Counted from the stretch's first letter, positions 35,945 to 45,893 are shown. The stretch is DNA of 64,000 nucleotides from an uncultured Bacilli bacterium (GCA_934163035.1 CAKPJX010000001.1:62001-126000), one strand, 5' to 3'. Notes: generated from the sequence alone by a model not told the origin. Made by a program: numbers and translations.

Positions 35945-36517
35945 TTATGCTTCTTCACAAATATAAGTATTAGCATCAGTAGCAGTAGGTGCAGCACCAC
36001 CTTTAGAAGGATAAGCTGTATTCGCTGTAACATCATATGTTTTTTGAGGAGCCAAAGTTCCAGTTAAAGTAATATTGTTAGACCTAGATAAAGATTTTTC
36101 CTCTACAAAATCCATTTGACCACCGTCTTCTTTAGCTAAAACATGACCCTTAGTATCTTCTAGATAAATTGAATATGTATTAACATTACTAGCTCTTACA
36201 ATTTTCAACCAACCAGCAGCTTTAACCTTCCAAGGAGAATTTCCACCTTCTTCAAGTAAAAAATTAGAACCACCTTTAATTTGTACATAATAAGTACCAT
36301 CAAAAGCTGAAGCTGAAAATACAGCTTCTGGAGAACCTCCACCATTCGTGCATTTTAATCCATCTGCAGACCACAATGTTTTAACTTGTGAAATATATTG
36401 TTTAGCTGTATTTAGGTAAGTATCTTTTCTAGTATTCTCAATAGTTCTAGTAACCGCAGGTATTGCCACAACCATTAAAATACCCATAATAACTATAACA
36501 GCAAGCAATTCAATCAA
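35945..36517 (-). CDS. Leaderless type IV pilin cassette 2
   Basis: Same construction as cassette 1: intact GFTLIELLAVIVIMGILMVV helix, no leader, TAA two codons before the processing Gly, and TTG at 36517 the only possible start. The globular part differs (NTRKDTYLNTAKQYISQVKTLWSADGLKC, ending TYICEEA) but keeps the two-cysteine layout and the KTLWxADGL motif. The protein is about 190 residues from the TTG. Identical to cassette 1 over the shared 315-bp repeat and clearly divergent beyond it, as expected for a donor repertoire with a constant 5' part and a variable 3' part. Confidence 0.7.
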   Translation of the reverse strand: MIELLAVIVIMGILMVVAIPAVTRTIENTRKDTYLNTAKQYISQVKTLWSADGLKCTNGGGSPEAVFSASAFDGTYYVQIKGGSNFLLEEGGNSPWKVKAAGWLKIVRASNVNTYSIYLEDTKGHVLAKEDGGQMDFVEEKSLSRSNNITLTGTLAPQKTYDVTANTAYPSKGGAAPTATDANTYICEEA

Positions 36518-36765
36518 AGTAAAACCGCAAAATTAAAATGTTAGGCAAAAAAGCCAACTCTCTTTTTTTACATATCACAGTAAAAAAGAAAAGACAATAA
36601 AAAAGGAAAAAAAAGACAAAAAGTTTACAAAGAGGAAGTAAAGTAAAGAGAAAGGGGGGATAAAAATAGGAATCCCAAAGATAATGAATAAAACCCAAGC
36701 ATAGTCCAAAAAAGACCCCAAAATCCAACAATCAATCAGTCCATAAAAAAGGATACACCTTGAAC
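36451..36765. repeat. 315-bp perfect direct repeat, copy 2
   Basis: Second copy of the repeat at 33559-33873, same orientation. Its right edge forms one arm of the terminator of the upstream complete pilin gene (36776-37321). Confidence 0.92.
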
Positions 36766-36778
36766 AGTGTATCTATTA
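36744..36778 (-). terminator. Terminator after the complete pilin gene
   Basis: Minus strand GATACAC-TGTTCAAG-GTGTATC followed by CTTTTTTATGG, directly after the stop at 36776. The right arm belongs to repeat copy 2. Confidence 0.7.
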
Positions 36779-37321
36779 ACTTATAGGTATAGGTTTAGAA
36801 CAAATGCATGAACTATCAAACTTTTGATCACTCTGTTTATAGTTTTTAGTATCATCATCTCCACCAGTGAATAATGTACAATCTGCTCCACTACAAGTAA
36901 AATTAGCATACTTTTGCTTTCCATCAATAGTCGTTAAAAATACGTAATATTTATATTCTTTGCTATCTTTTTTTACAACAACAAATGAATCATTAAAATT
37001 ATATTTTTTACCATCAGAAACACCAGATTCCTTATCAAGGCCAGAATTATCAGGTGTCTTATCAAACTCCTGATTCCTATTTAAATTATTCAAAGTATAT
37101 AAAATACAATCAGTTTCATTAACAATTTTATCCTTATCTTCAGTTCTAAATCTATATTCTGCTAAAGACTGCATTCTTCTAGCATCATCAATATAATTAG
37201 AATCCTTATTTTTATTTATTACTCCTACCATATTAGGTACCGATATAAGTATAAGAACTCCTATTACAACAACAGTTGCTAGTAACTCTACAAGAGTAAA
37301 GCCTTTATTATCTTTAATCAT
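36776..37321 (-). CDS. Type IV pilin-like protein
   Basis: 181 residues from ATG 37321 (GGTGGTGAG upstream); a longer reading to 37336 has no site. N-terminus MIKDNKGFTLVELLATVVVIGVLILISVP is a complete prepilin leader with Gly cleavage point and Glu at mature position 5. The soluble domain carries several cysteines (TDCILY, FTCSGADC, SSCICSKP), probably disulfide-bonded outside the cell. It follows a sister pilin gene by 19 bp in the same unit and is terminated at repeat copy 2. Confidence 0.88.
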   Translation of the reverse strand: MIKDNKGFTLVELLATVVVIGVLILISVPNMVGVINKNKDSNYIDDARRMQSLAEYRFRTEDKDKIVNETDCILYTLNNLNRNQEFDKTPDNSGLDKESGVSDGKKYNFNDSFVVVKKDSKEYKYYVFLTTIDGKQKYANFTCSGADCTLFTGGDDDTKNYKQSDQKFDSSCICSKPIPIS

Positions 37322-37340
37322 TAATCTCACCACCAATTGT

Positions 37341-37928
37341 TTAATATTTACTAATTGAATTTACACATAGTGTTGCATTTGAAAAAAAGTTATTTACCTT
37401 ATTCTTCAGATCACTAATATTTTTCAATTCACCACCAAATACATAAGCATTACTAAAATTTTCTATATTAATATCAGAACCATCAGAAGACGTTTTATTG
37501 ATATTTGCATCATTACTTATTTGTTGAAGATTAATTCCCCTATATCTATTATCACCATACTTTTCTACTAAATAAACATAATACTCATACTGTGGCATAC
37601 TTTTTGTGTTATTTAAAGTTCTCTTAATCAAAACAAAGCTTTCATTTTTATCATATTCACCACCATTAGGAGCTTTTTTAAATTCACCACTTTTTAATCC
37701 ATTCATAGTTATAATCATACATTCTTCTTTAGCAAGTTTAACTACATTACCACTTCTAATTCTACTCTCTGCTAAAGTAACCATCTTTTTGGCATCCTCT
37801 CTATAAGTTTTATCCCTATTATTTGTTATAACTTTCATAATACTAGGAAGAGAAAAAGCTGTCATAATCCCCAATATAACAACAGCTGCTAATAACTCTA
37901 CTAACGTAAATCCCTTACTATTTTTCAT
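37341..37928 (-). CDS. Type IV pilin-like protein
   Basis: 195 residues. Leader and helix MKNSKGFTLVELLAAVVILGIMTAFSLP are complete, and the start of the mature protein is close to that of the next gene (EDAKKMVTLAESRIRSGN compared with DDARRMQSLAEYRFRTED). That shows the two are tandem duplicates. Two cysteines (KEECMIITM and ATLCVNS). First gene of the pilin unit; an extended -10 (TGATATACT, minus strand at about 37958-37950) lies upstream. Confidence 0.88.
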   Translation of the reverse strand: MKNSKGFTLVELLAAVVILGIMTAFSLPSIMKVITNNRDKTYREDAKKMVTLAESRIRSGNVVKLAKEECMIITMNGLKSGEFKKAPNGGEYDKNESFVLIKRTLNNTKSMPQYEYYVYLVEKYGDNRYRGINLQQISNDANINKTSSDGSDINIENFSNAYVFGGELKNISDLKNKVNNFFSNATLCVNSISKY

Positions 37929-38011
37929 ACCAACACCTACCTTAATTAAAGTATATCAAAAAATACTTATTTTGTTTATATATTTATTCTTATTTTAAAT
38001 ATATTTACACT

Positions 38012-39187
38012 TTATATATCTAATATTTTTTCTAAATTTTTAATTTCATCCATCGTCTTATCTGTAAAATATTCACTATTAAACATATGATCATATCTAA
38101 ATAAAGCAAATCCCTTACATTTTTTTAAGTTTCTAAGTATTATTACTTCTCTCATAATAATATTATTACTATTAAGCCATTCTTCCCTACCATTTTTAGC
38201 CCATAAATCAATAGATCCAACTTTATAAAAAGCTAAAGCAAAATAAAGTTCTACTTTATCACTACTAACTAACTTTCTCCATTCATTAACTGCCTCAACA
38301 AAAGATCTAGCTTCATTAAAAAAGCCATAATATACCTGAGGCATTAAAAAATCTACATACTCAGCACTCTTACCCCATTCTCTTACATCAGCAAATATCT
38401 TACTATAATTATTATCTATATTACCATCTGGTGATACTCCAAACTTTTTATTATACTTTTTGCATACCTCATGTACTTTTTTTATCATATTATTAATAAT
38501 CATCAAATGATAATCATTCAAACTAATAGAATTATTCTCTATATTATTATTATAATCTTCTATATCTATATCACTATCTGGATAAAAATAATCATCAAAT
38601 AATATTCCATCTATATCATATTTACTAACTACTTCTCTAACTCCATCAACTATTAACTTTTCAACTTCACTTTTAGATGGATTAAAATAGATCCCATTAC
38701 TAACATATAAAGTATCACTATCTATATACTTATAAGCTGGACTTTTATCACTTATACTACTAATATCAGTATTACTTCTAACTCTATATGGATTAATCCA
38801 TCCATATAATTGAATATTATTTTTATGAGCACATTCTATAAAATATTCTAATATATCATACCCTGGATCAACCCCCTCTTGCCCAGAGACCAAATAACTC
38901 CATGGAAATATATCAGAATAGTATATAGCATCAGCAAAACTTCTGATTTGTAAAATAATCATATTAAAACCCATATTATTAATATTACTTATTATTTTAT
39001 CTATTTCTTTTTTACTAGAATCTACATCTTTCCCCTTTAAATATCTACCAATTTCTATATAACTTACAAAAACACCTCTTTTTTCTTTTATTATCTTATT
39101 ACTTCTAACATCATCATTTTTATTAGATATACATAAAAGAGTAACTACTAAAAATATAATTACTAAAAATACCCCTATTTTTTTCAA
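38012..39187 (-). CDS. Glycosyl hydrolase-like 10 (GHL10/DUF187) secreted protein
   Basis: 391 residues with an N-terminal membrane/signal segment (about 3-21). The TIM-barrel pattern of the GHL10 family is clear: RGVFVSYIEIGRYL start, GFNMIILQIRSFADAIYYSD, LYGWINPYRVRS, GILFDDYFYPDSD, FGVSPDGNIDNNY and VDFLMPQVYYGF. Proteins of this family are secreted glycan hydrolases and some act on peptidoglycan-related or capsular sugars. The exact substrate is unknown. Stands alone between the pilin unit and the DUF421 gene. Confidence 0.85.
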   Translation of the reverse strand: MKKIGVFLVIIFLVVTLLCISNKNDDVRSNKIIKEKRGVFVSYIEIGRYLKGKDVDSSKKEIDKIISNINNMGFNMIILQIRSFADAIYYSDIFPWSYLVSGQEGVDPGYDILEYFIECAHKNNIQLYGWINPYRVRSNTDISSISDKSPAYKYIDSDTLYVSNGIYFNPSKSEVEKLIVDGVREVVSKYDIDGILFDDYFYPDSDIDIEDYNNNIENNSISLNDYHLMIINNMIKKVHEVCKKYNKKFGVSPDGNIDNNYSKIFADVREWGKSAEYVDFLMPQVYYGFFNEARSFVEAVNEWRKLVSSDKVELYFALAFYKVGSIDLWAKNGREEWLNSNNIIMREVIILRNLKKCKGFALFRYDHMFNSEYFTDKTMDEIKNLEKILDI

Positions 39188-39233
39188 TATAAATCACCAT
39201 CTATTTTATAACATTATCCATCAAAATAATTTG

Positions 39234-39878
39234 TCAATTTATATTATCTTTTTTAATTAAAAATAATTTTTTCTTCTGATAAAAACCATAAAATATATCT
39301 TCTATATTATAATTTTCTTCTCTTAACTTCTTATATAACCATTCTCTATCTTTACCAATTTGTATCAAAACATCTTCTTGACATCTACCATCTATAATAA
39401 CAGGTAATGGATAAGTTCTATCTTTATCATCATCCTTTTTAAATACTGATAATTTACCACTAGTTTCGAGTATAGCATAATCAACTTCTTCTATTGATTT
39501 AATTGATTTAGCTCTAAGTTGTGTTAATAAATCATCTAAATTATATCTTTGCTTTAACATCTCTTCAAAATTAATTTTACCTCTATTAATAATGATAGAT
39601 GGTTCTCCATCTATTATATTTCTCATCTTATTACTTTTAATAGAAAGTCTAGAAGCTAAAATTTGTAAAACTACTAATACTGTTATTGGTATTATCGAAA
39701 GAAGCATACTATCCTTATAGTTTTCTATCGCTATAGCGGCAAGTTCTGCTATAAAAATAGATACAATAAAATCCATAATAGAAAGCTCCCCTATTTCCCT
39801 TTTCCCCATAACTCTATATACTACTGTAATTAATAAATAAAATAATAAACTTCTAATAAAAACAATAAAATAATCCAT
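39234..39878 (-). CDS. DUF421 (YetF-like) membrane protein
   Basis: 214 residues from ATG 39878, with AGGTGAATAGT in front. Three membrane helices (about 5-80) include the family motif RVMGKREIGELSIMDFIVSIFIAELAA. Then a cytoplasmic domain has IDGEPSIIINRGKINFEEMLKQRYNLDDLLTQLR and VDYAILETSGKLSVF, all standard for YetF/YcaP. Function of the family is poorly known. It diverges from the gene at 39955, with 76 bp between them. Confidence 0.9.
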   Translation of the reverse strand: MDYFIVFIRSLLFYLLITVVYRVMGKREIGELSIMDFIVSIFIAELAAIAIENYKDSMLLSIIPITVLVVLQILASRLSIKSNKMRNIIDGEPSIIINRGKINFEEMLKQRYNLDDLLTQLRAKSIKSIEEVDYAILETSGKLSVFKKDDDKDRTYPLPVIIDGRCQEDVLIQIGKDREWLYKKLREENYNIEDIFYGFYQKKKLFLIKKDNIN

Positions 39879-39954
39879 ACTATTCACCTATATTTATAGT
39901 GAGTTAAATCATATTTTTTTATACATAAACATAACTTTAATTAGAGGTGAAAAC

Positions 39955-40320
39955 ATGTCTTATTTAAAAAAATACGGTTTAAGACTAATTTATACAATTA
40001 TATCTATTTTATTATCTATCCTTTTAATAACAACACTTTATTATTTTAATATTATAAATGGAACTACATACTCTATATTAAAGATAGTAATAATTTTATT
40101 AAATATATTTATAAGTAGCTTTATCCTAGGAAAGAAAGCTACTAGTAAAGGTTTTCTAGAAGGTATAAAATTATCTGTTATTATCATCCCAATATTTATA
40201 ATACTAGCTCTTCTTACTAATGAAGTATTAAAACTCAGAGTAATAATTTATTATATAATTATTCTTATTACTTCAACCTTTGGTAGTATGGTTGGTATAA
40301 GTAGAAAAAAAGAATCTTAA
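39955..40320 (+). CDS. Small four-helix membrane protein, YrzE/TIGR04086-like
   Basis: 121 residues with four predicted membrane helices (about 10-30, 38-58, 68-90, 95-113). The loop FILGKKATSKGFLEGIKLSVIII and the ending FGSMVGISRKKES fit the TIGR04086 membrane family found in Firmicutes. No enzymatic motif. AGAGGTGA with 4 nt spacing gives a firm ATG start. Followed by a bidirectional terminator. Confidence 0.75.
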   Translation: MSYLKKYGLRLIYTIISILLSILLITTLYYFNIINGTTYSILKIVIILLNIFISSFILGKKATSKGFLEGIKLSVIIIPIFIILALLTNEVLKLRVIIYYIIILITSTFGSMVGISRKKES

Positions 40321-40344
40321 ACCAAGATTCTATTTTTTTATAAT
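40310..40344. terminator. Bidirectional terminator between the small membrane protein and trmK
   Basis: AGAATCTT-AAACC-AAGATTCT followed by ATTTTTTT on the plus strand, with a T-run (complement of AAAAAAAG) on the minus strand. It lies between convergent genes. Confidence 0.8.
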
Positions 40345-41007
40345 ATCTAATTCTTTTTCTAACATTTTTATTTCTCTTTTTAAGAAAAATTTCTTAAGTC
40401 TATAATTATTAGGAAGCATCTTAACAAGTATTCTTCTAGATACAAATTCTCTTGTATAGTATTCTCTAAATAAATTATCTTTTTTAGTTAAGAATACTGG
40501 TCCAAAGAAATATTCTTTTTTATTATACTTTTTATGTCCTCTTTTTAGTTTTATTACTTGATAAATAAATTTACCATCTTTAACAAACACCTCATCATCA
40601 ATATAAAATCCTCTATGACATAAATATTTTTTTACATCTATTTGATAATTATTTGGACTTATAATAATTGTTTTAATTTTTTTTAACACGTCTATATTTT
40701 TATTAAAAATGCCTATCATATTTCTGCCACCCATACCAGAAATAATTACAGTATCTACTTCTTCACTATATGTATCTAGCCCATCCCCAAGTCTAGTCTC
40801 TATCACTCCTTCAAGGTGCTCTCTTTTTATATTGTTCTTAGCTTGTTGTAATGGTCCTTCTAATATATCTGATGCTATTGCTTTAATGTTTTTCTTTTGC
40901 TTAACTAAATAAATATCTAAGAAGGCATGGTCACAACCTACATCTAAACAAAAAGAGTTAGCCTCAACTAAATCTCCAATTGTCTTTAATCTCTCATTAA
41001 TTTTCAT
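40330..41007 (-). CDS. trmK: tRNA (adenine(22)-N(1))-methyltransferase TrmK
   Basis: 225 residues. SAM-binding motif FCLDVGCDHAFLDIYLV, followed by AIASDILEGPLQQA, IETRLGDGL, TVIISGMGG and TIIISPNNYQIDVKKYL, the family signature. It methylates A22 in the D-loop of some tRNAs. The stop-start junction with rpoD at 41007 is overlapping, matching the dnaG-rpoD-trmK order seen in many Bacilli. Confidence 0.93.
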   Translation of the reverse strand: MKINERLKTIGDLVEANSFCLDVGCDHAFLDIYLVKQKKNIKAIASDILEGPLQQAKNNIKREHLEGVIETRLGDGLDTYSEEVDTVIISGMGGRNMIGIFNKNIDVLKKIKTIIISPNNYQIDVKKYLCHRGFYIDDEVFVKDGKFIYQVIKLKRGHKKYNKKEYFFGPVFLTKKDNLFREYYTREFVSRRILVKMLPNNYRLKKFFLKREIKMLEKELDIIKK

Positions 41008-42101
41008 TAGTCAGTTAAAAAATCCTTTAATTTTCTAGAACGAGATGGGTGTCTCAACTTTCTAAGTGCCTTAGCTTCAATTTGTCTAATTCTCTCACGT
41101 GTAACACCAAAGATTTGACCAACTTCCTCAAGAGTTCTACACTGACCATCATCAAGACCAAATCTAAGTCTCAAAACCTTTTCTTCTCTATCAGTTAAAG
41201 TAGCTAAAACTCCACTAAGCTCTTCTTTTAACATTTCAACAGTAGCATATTCCTCTGGCCCCATAGTTCTCTCATCTGGTACGAAATCACCTAAATGTGA
41301 ATCATCTTCTTCACCAATTGGTGTCTCAAGGGAAACAGGATCTTGACTAATCTTATAAACTTCTCTAACTTTATCTATAGTAATACCTAATTTTTTAGCA
41401 ATCTCATCATCAGTTGGTTCACGGTTTAACTCCTGTGTTAATTGTCTTTGTACACGAGCTAATTTATTTATAGTTTCAACCATATGTACTGGAACACGAA
41501 TAGTTCTGGCTTGATCAGCAATAGCTCTAGTTATAGCCTGTCTAATCCACCATGTAGCATATGTAGAAAACTTATATCCCTTAGTAGGATCAAATTTATC
41601 AACTGCTTTCATAAGACCTATATTACCTTCTTGAATTAAATCAAGAAATAACATTCCACGTCCAACATATCTTTTAGCAATACTAACAACTAAACGAAGA
41701 TTAGATTCAGCAAGAAGTCTTTTAGCTTCTTCATCACCCTCTTCAGCCCTTTTAGCATACTCAAACTCCTCATCAGATGTAAGTAAGTTAATTCTACCAA
41801 TTTCCTTTAAATACATTCTGACAGGATCATTAATTTTTACATCTTTAGATAATGTAATATTTTCAACAGAAACATCAGGTGTAATCTCTTCTCCACTAGC
41901 TTCATCATCACTACCATCTTCAGAAACAATATCAATATTAGCTTCAACTAAAGTATTATATAAATCATCAAGTGAATCACTATCAATATCAAGACCTTTT
42001 AATTCATTAGCCAACTGTTCATAAGTAATAAATCCCTGTTTCTTACCAAGCGCTAGTAATTTTTCTTTTCTTTGATCTAATGTTTTAATCTCTCCAACCA
42101 T
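41007..42101 (-). CDS. rpoD: Housekeeping sigma factor RpoD/SigA
   Basis: 364 residues. Acidic N-terminal region 1.1, then [16 protein letters not shown] (1.2), [51 protein letters not shown] (2.3-3.0), region 3 [17 protein letters not shown] and region 4 [43 protein letters not shown]. It directs RNA polymerase to -35/-10 promoters such as those at 4174 and 24850. Downstream of dnaG with 2 bp between, in the classical macromolecular-synthesis order. This serves as the standard against which the four divergent paralogs can be compared. Confidence 0.97.
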   Translation of the reverse strand: MVGEIKTLDQRKEKLLALGKKQGFITYEQLANELKGLDIDSDSLDDLYNTLVEANIDIVSEDGSDDEASGEEITPDVSVENITLSKDVKINDPVRMYLKEIGRINLLTSDEEFEYAKRAEEGDEEAKRLLAESNLRLVVSIAKRYVGRGMLFLDLIQEGNIGLMKAVDKFDPTKGYKFSTYATWWIRQAITRAIADQARTIRVPVHMVETINKLARVQRQLTQELNREPTDDEIAKKLGITIDKVREVYKISQDPVSLETPIGEEDDSHLGDFVPDERTMGPEEYATVEMLKEELSGVLATLTDREEKVLRLRFGLDDGQCRTLEEVGQIFGVTRERIRQIEAKALRKLRHPSRSRKLKDFLTD

Positions 42102-42103
42102 AT

Positions 42104-43825
42104 CTATTCTCCCATTCTTAACTTTCTAATCTTATCGCCTATTTTAGCCATTTCTAAAGGATCCGTCTCTTTCTTCATCAAAGCTTCTAATCGATCAATT
42201 TCAAGTCTTAAACGATACTCATTAATAACTTCAAAATACTTAAACAACTCTTCCTTAGTAGTAGTCTCTATATAATCTTCTGCTAATATTGAATTAAGCA
42301 AAGTCAAAATATCTTCCTTTTCACTAACATAAGTATAAAAATCAGCTATATTAATCTTTCCATACTTCTCATAATAATAAGTAATCTCACTAGCTAAAAT
42401 TCTAGCCTTATCTGTAGGAAAGAAAACTCTCTCATTGGAAACTTGACTAATAACCCAATCATTATTAAGCATAAAATAAAGGACTTGTTCTACTGCTTTA
42501 TCATATTTAGTTTTTTTATTTTGAGGTTTTTTAACTAAAATTGGTTTCGCTTTAGGAGCTTTTTTACTTTTTATATCACTAAAGCGTTTTTCCAGTGTAT
42601 TATATCCTATATCGAATTCTTTTGCAAGCTTTTTAAGTACTATTTCTATTCTAATTTCATCATCTATTTTACTAGTCTCTTCTAAAACTGTATTAATATA
42701 ATTAGCTTTTTCTAAATCACTTCTAAAATCAACCTGTTCCTTTAATTTATTAATTTTATAATCATTATAGTTAATAGCACTATCTATTAAACTTATAAAT
42801 CTTTCTCCACCATGTTTTAATATAAAAGTATCCGGATCATCATCATCTGGTAAAGATATAACTTTTACTTCTATTCCCTTATTAAATAATATTTCTCCAT
42901 TATTTAATGCTGCATGAACTCCTGGACTATCCCCATCTAAACATAAAATTATATTTTTAGATAATCTTTTCAATAGATTTATCTGTTCATTAGTTAAAGC
43001 TGTTCCCATTAAAGCAACCGTATTCTTAACGCCAATACTCCATGCCCTAATAACATCCATAAAACCTTCCATTACAATAACAGACTTAGCTCTTCTACAC
43101 TCTTCAATAGCTTTATGGTAATGATATAAAATTTCTCCCTTTTTAAATATATCTGTCTCTTTAGTATTTAAATATTTATTTTGCAGATTATCTTTATAAA
43201 TTCTACCACTAAATCCAACACATCTACCAACTGGATCATATAATGGAAACATAATTCTATCATTATAAATATCATGACTATCATTTGCTAGACCAATCTT
43301 ATTTAATTCTACTAAGGAATATCCCTTCGTAGTTAACAAATTACATAAGTCATCTCTCTTATCAATAGAAAGACCAATCTCAAATTCTTTTATTAAATCT
43401 TCATCTATACTTCGCTTTCTTAAATAACTTCTAGCATTTCTTCCTAAAGAACTAAGTAAATTATTTTGATAATACTTAACAGATAAATTATAGGCATCAT
43501 ATAATTTATCATATTTAGTTACTTTTTTATTGATCTTAATATTAGAAACATTTATACCTAATCTATCACCTAATGAAACTAAAACTTCTCTAAATTCCAT
43601 ATGATCATAATTCATTAAAAACGTAAAAACATTTCCTGTTGCATGACAAGAAAAACATGTATATATCTGTTTTTCTCTAGATACACAAAGTGAAGGATTT
43701 GAATCATCATGAAAAGGACAAACTCCAAAGAAGTTTTTCCCTCTCGCAACAAGTGGTATTCTCTCCCCAATGATGTCAACAATATCAGTCTTCTGTCTTA
43801 TTTCATTAACTAAATCCTGATTCAT
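42104..43825 (-). CDS. dnaG: DNA primase DnaG
   Basis: 573 residues. Zinc-binding domain [30 protein letters not shown] (Cys-His-Cys-Cys), then the catalytic core with the [10 protein letters not shown] and LCLDGDSPG Toprim residues, and a helical C-terminal domain that contacts the replicative helicase. It makes RNA primers for lagging-strand synthesis. Placed between a hypothetical gene and rpoD. No abnormality seen. Confidence 0.96.
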   Translation of the reverse strand: MNQDLVNEIRQKTDIVDIIGERIPLVARGKNFFGVCPFHDDSNPSLCVSREKQIYTCFSCHATGNVFTFLMNYDHMEFREVLVSLGDRLGINVSNIKINKKVTKYDKLYDAYNLSVKYYQNNLLSSLGRNARSYLRKRSIDEDLIKEFEIGLSIDKRDDLCNLLTTKGYSLVELNKIGLANDSHDIYNDRIMFPLYDPVGRCVGFSGRIYKDNLQNKYLNTKETDIFKKGEILYHYHKAIEECRRAKSVIVMEGFMDVIRAWSIGVKNTVALMGTALTNEQINLLKRLSKNIILCLDGDSPGVHAALNNGEILFNKGIEVKVISLPDDDDPDTFILKHGGERFISLIDSAINYNDYKINKLKEQVDFRSDLEKANYINTVLEETSKIDDEIRIEIVLKKLAKEFDIGYNTLEKRFSDIKSKKAPKAKPILVKKPQNKKTKYDKAVEQVLYFMLNNDWVISQVSNERVFFPTDKARILASEITYYYEKYGKINIADFYTYVSEKEDILTLLNSILAEDYIETTTKEELFKYFEVINEYRLRLEIDRLEALMKKETDPLEMAKIGDKIRKLRMGE

Positions 43826-43848
43826 AACATCACCTCACATAACAACCA

Positions 43849-44358
43849 TTATTTCTTTACCTTCTGAAAACCTTTTCTAAGCTTACCAATTCTTTCTCTA
43901 AAGAAATTATCAACTGATTCTCTATCATCAACCATATTAGAACTAAAAGGCGTTCTATTATAGGATGCTTCTATCTTTCCCCTACACTCAATTAAATAAT
44001 CAAAGTTGGAACAATATTTAACTTCCAAAAAATAAGCCAATTTATATACTTCTCCATAATTATCCTTAGTAACAATATTCCTAAGAGAATTATCATACTC
44101 ATAAAACTGATCACACAACTCACCATGTTTACTACAAAGATTAATATTTTCCTGATAATACTCTGGAGAATATCTCAATCCCATACTTTTTAAAATACTA
44201 GCTAAAACTTTTAATCTTTTTAACTTTGAAGTTGTTATAATTGCTTCTCTTTTTTGATCACATAAATTAAATCCAATTAAATCTAAATATTCTCTAACAC
44301 ATTCATAATCAATATCATCATCAAATTCTATACTATTAAATTCTTCCAAAATCCCCAT
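43849..44358 (-). CDS. Uncharacterised protein upstream of dnaG
   Basis: 169 residues; no family recognised. Mostly helical and soluble with scattered cysteines (YECVREYLDLIGFNLC, INLCSKHGELC, VKYCSNF, LIECRGK). The C-terminus is basic and ends GKLRKGFQKVKK. The same heptapeptide GFQKVKK occurs near the C-terminus of the 629-residue sigma factor. It sits between yqeH and dnaG (gaps of 13 and 23 bp), so it is made together with the primase and RpoD. Confidence 0.7.
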   Translation of the reverse strand: MGILEEFNSIEFDDDIDYECVREYLDLIGFNLCDQKREAIITTSKLKRLKVLASILKSMGLRYSPEYYQENINLCSKHGELCDQFYEYDNSLRNIVTKDNYGEVYKLAYFLEVKYCSNFDYLIECRGKIEASYNRTPFSSNMVDDRESVDNFFRERIGKLRKGFQKVKK

Positions 44359-44371
44359 CTAAATTACCCCA

Positions 44372-45382
44372 CTATATTAATGACTTTCTTAAATATACAT
44401 CAACATCTTTATTAATATATACATCAACTATTCCCTTATTAACTATCTTAACAAAGCCCATTCCTTTAATAACTAAATCTTCTCCATACTTAACTTGAAA
44501 AGTCTTTTTACTTAAATCTTTTAATTTATCATTATTAAATAAATTAAGTAATCTTTTAACATTCAAATCATTAGATACAAATACTGTAAAACTATTTCTT
44601 TCACCATCAACATAATCTAATCTAACTAAATCTTCAATTATTATAGATTGATTCTTTCTAAGTTGATAAGTCCTAGGCTTTATAGTTTTCTTAGGAGACA
44701 TTTTTTTAATCATATTAGAATCAACAAAGTTAAGAATAGAACCACTATCTACTAAACCTGGAGTATCAATAAATGTTAAATGATCATCAAGTTTTATCTT
44801 AACTGTATTTAATGTTGTAGAAGGTAGTGATGACATTGTAAGTTTTGGCTCCAAATCAGAATAGTTCGCAACAAGATTATTAATTAAGCTACTCTTACCA
44901 GCATTCGTATTACCAACCACATAAACATTAGAAGATGTCTGATAATATTTAATTCTCTTCAACAAGTAATCAGTATTATAATTCTTATAAGTACTAACAA
45001 CAATAATTTCTTCAAAAATATTTTTATTACTATCTAAGTATTGTATTAATTTCTCATCTTTAACAGACTTATCAAATATATCTTTTTTATTTAAAACTAA
45101 AATAATTTTATTTGAAACTATATCTCTAATATTTTGTATATCTTTTTCTAAATTAAGTAAATCAGTAACATATAAAACCAAATCTTTAGTATCAGAAACA
45201 GCTCTTAGTATGTTTAAGTACTCCTCATTAGATTTAACTACCATCTGATATTCACCATAATTTTTCATTCTAAAACATCTTTGACAGAAATCATTTTCTA
45301 AACTAGTAGTATAACCCTCTTGTAAAATATTTTGATCTTGTAAACTAACTCCGCATCCTAAACATTTTTTTAAATTATTCAT
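44372..45382 (-). CDS. yqeH: Circularly permuted GTPase YqeH
   Basis: 336 residues from ATG 45382 (GAGGTAAG upstream). N-terminal zinc finger CLGCG...CQRC, then permuted G motifs: NKKD (G4) ahead of GNTNAGKSSLIN (G1), SSLPSTTLNTV (G2) and DTPG (G3), and a C-terminal RNA-binding-type domain. YqeH is needed for assembly of the 30S subunit. It overlaps yqeG by 8 nt, as in Bacillus where the genes are also adjacent. Confidence 0.95.
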   Translation of the reverse strand: MNNLKKCLGCGVSLQDQNILQEGYTTSLENDFCQRCFRMKNYGEYQMVVKSNEEYLNILRAVSDTKDLVLYVTDLLNLEKDIQNIRDIVSNKIILVLNKKDIFDKSVKDEKLIQYLDSNKNIFEEIIVVSTYKNYNTDYLLKRIKYYQTSSNVYVVGNTNAGKSSLINNLVANYSDLEPKLTMSSLPSTTLNTVKIKLDDHLTFIDTPGLVDSGSILNFVDSNMIKKMSPKKTIKPRTYQLRKNQSIIIEDLVRLDYVDGERNSFTVFVSNDLNVKRLLNLFNNDKLKDLSKKTFQVKYGEDLVIKGMGFVKIVNKGIVDVYINKDVDVYLRKSLI

Positions 45383-45893
45383 AATACTTACCTCGCTCAA
45401 ACAAGCCTTTCTTCATATAATTATTAACAATAATTTTCTCAATTTTTCTATTAAGACTTGTTATTTTTAAATCCTTTTCTCCCATAGGATCAACCAAAAT
45501 TGTTTTTATACCAAAACGATTCCCAGAAAAGACATCAGTAACAATTTGATCTCCTATCATTACCATTTCACTCTTTTTTAAGTCATATTTTCTTCTAATA
45601 GTAAAAAGCCCCTTTATTGATGGCTTTAAGCTAAAACTTGCTCCAAATATACCAAGTTCTTCAACATAAGGTTTAATTCTTTTAAAGGTATTATTAGAAC
45701 ATATAACTATTAAAAAGTCTTTTTTCAATTCATTAATAAGCTTTTTACTCTTACTAGGACATCTTTTATGATCAATTAATCCCAATGTATTATCCAAATC
45801 AAAAATTAAGCATTTTATTCCCTCTTTTTTTAATTTGTCATAGTCAATATCAAATATATTCTTTTTATATATACTAGGTTTAAAAATATGCAT
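45375..45893 (-). CDS. yqeG: HAD superfamily phosphatase YqeG
   Basis: 172 residues. Catalytic HAD motif DLDNTLG (Asp nucleophile and general acid Asp), then VICSNNT (motif II) and VMIGDQIVTDVFSGNRFGIKTILVDP (motifs III-IV). Family IIIA HAD phosphatase; in Bacilli it is fixed next to yqeH, and phosphatidylglycerophosphate phosphatase activity has been discussed for relatives. The exact substrate here is not shown. ATG at 45893 follows a GGCGGTGATGT site. Confidence 0.9.
   Translation of the reverse strand: MHIFKPSIYKKNIFDIDYDKLKKEGIKCLIFDLDNTLGLIDHKRCPSKSKKLINELKKDFLIVICSNNTFKRIKPYVEELGIFGASFSLKPSIKGLFTIRRKYDLKKSEMVMIGDQIVTDVFSGNRFGIKTILVDPMGEKDLKITSLNRKIEKIIVNNYMKKGLFERGKYYE

Noticed and set aside
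33559..36765. Diversity-generating retroelement or retron around the repeated pilin segment
   Set aside because: There is no reverse transcriptase in the window, and the repeats are perfect rather than showing adenine-specific differences.
33879..36765. Composite transposon or invertible segment bounded by the two 315-bp repeats
   Set aside because: The repeats are direct, not inverted, and contain pilin coding sequence rather than IS ends. nfo inside is a normal housekeeping gene with no sign of transfer.
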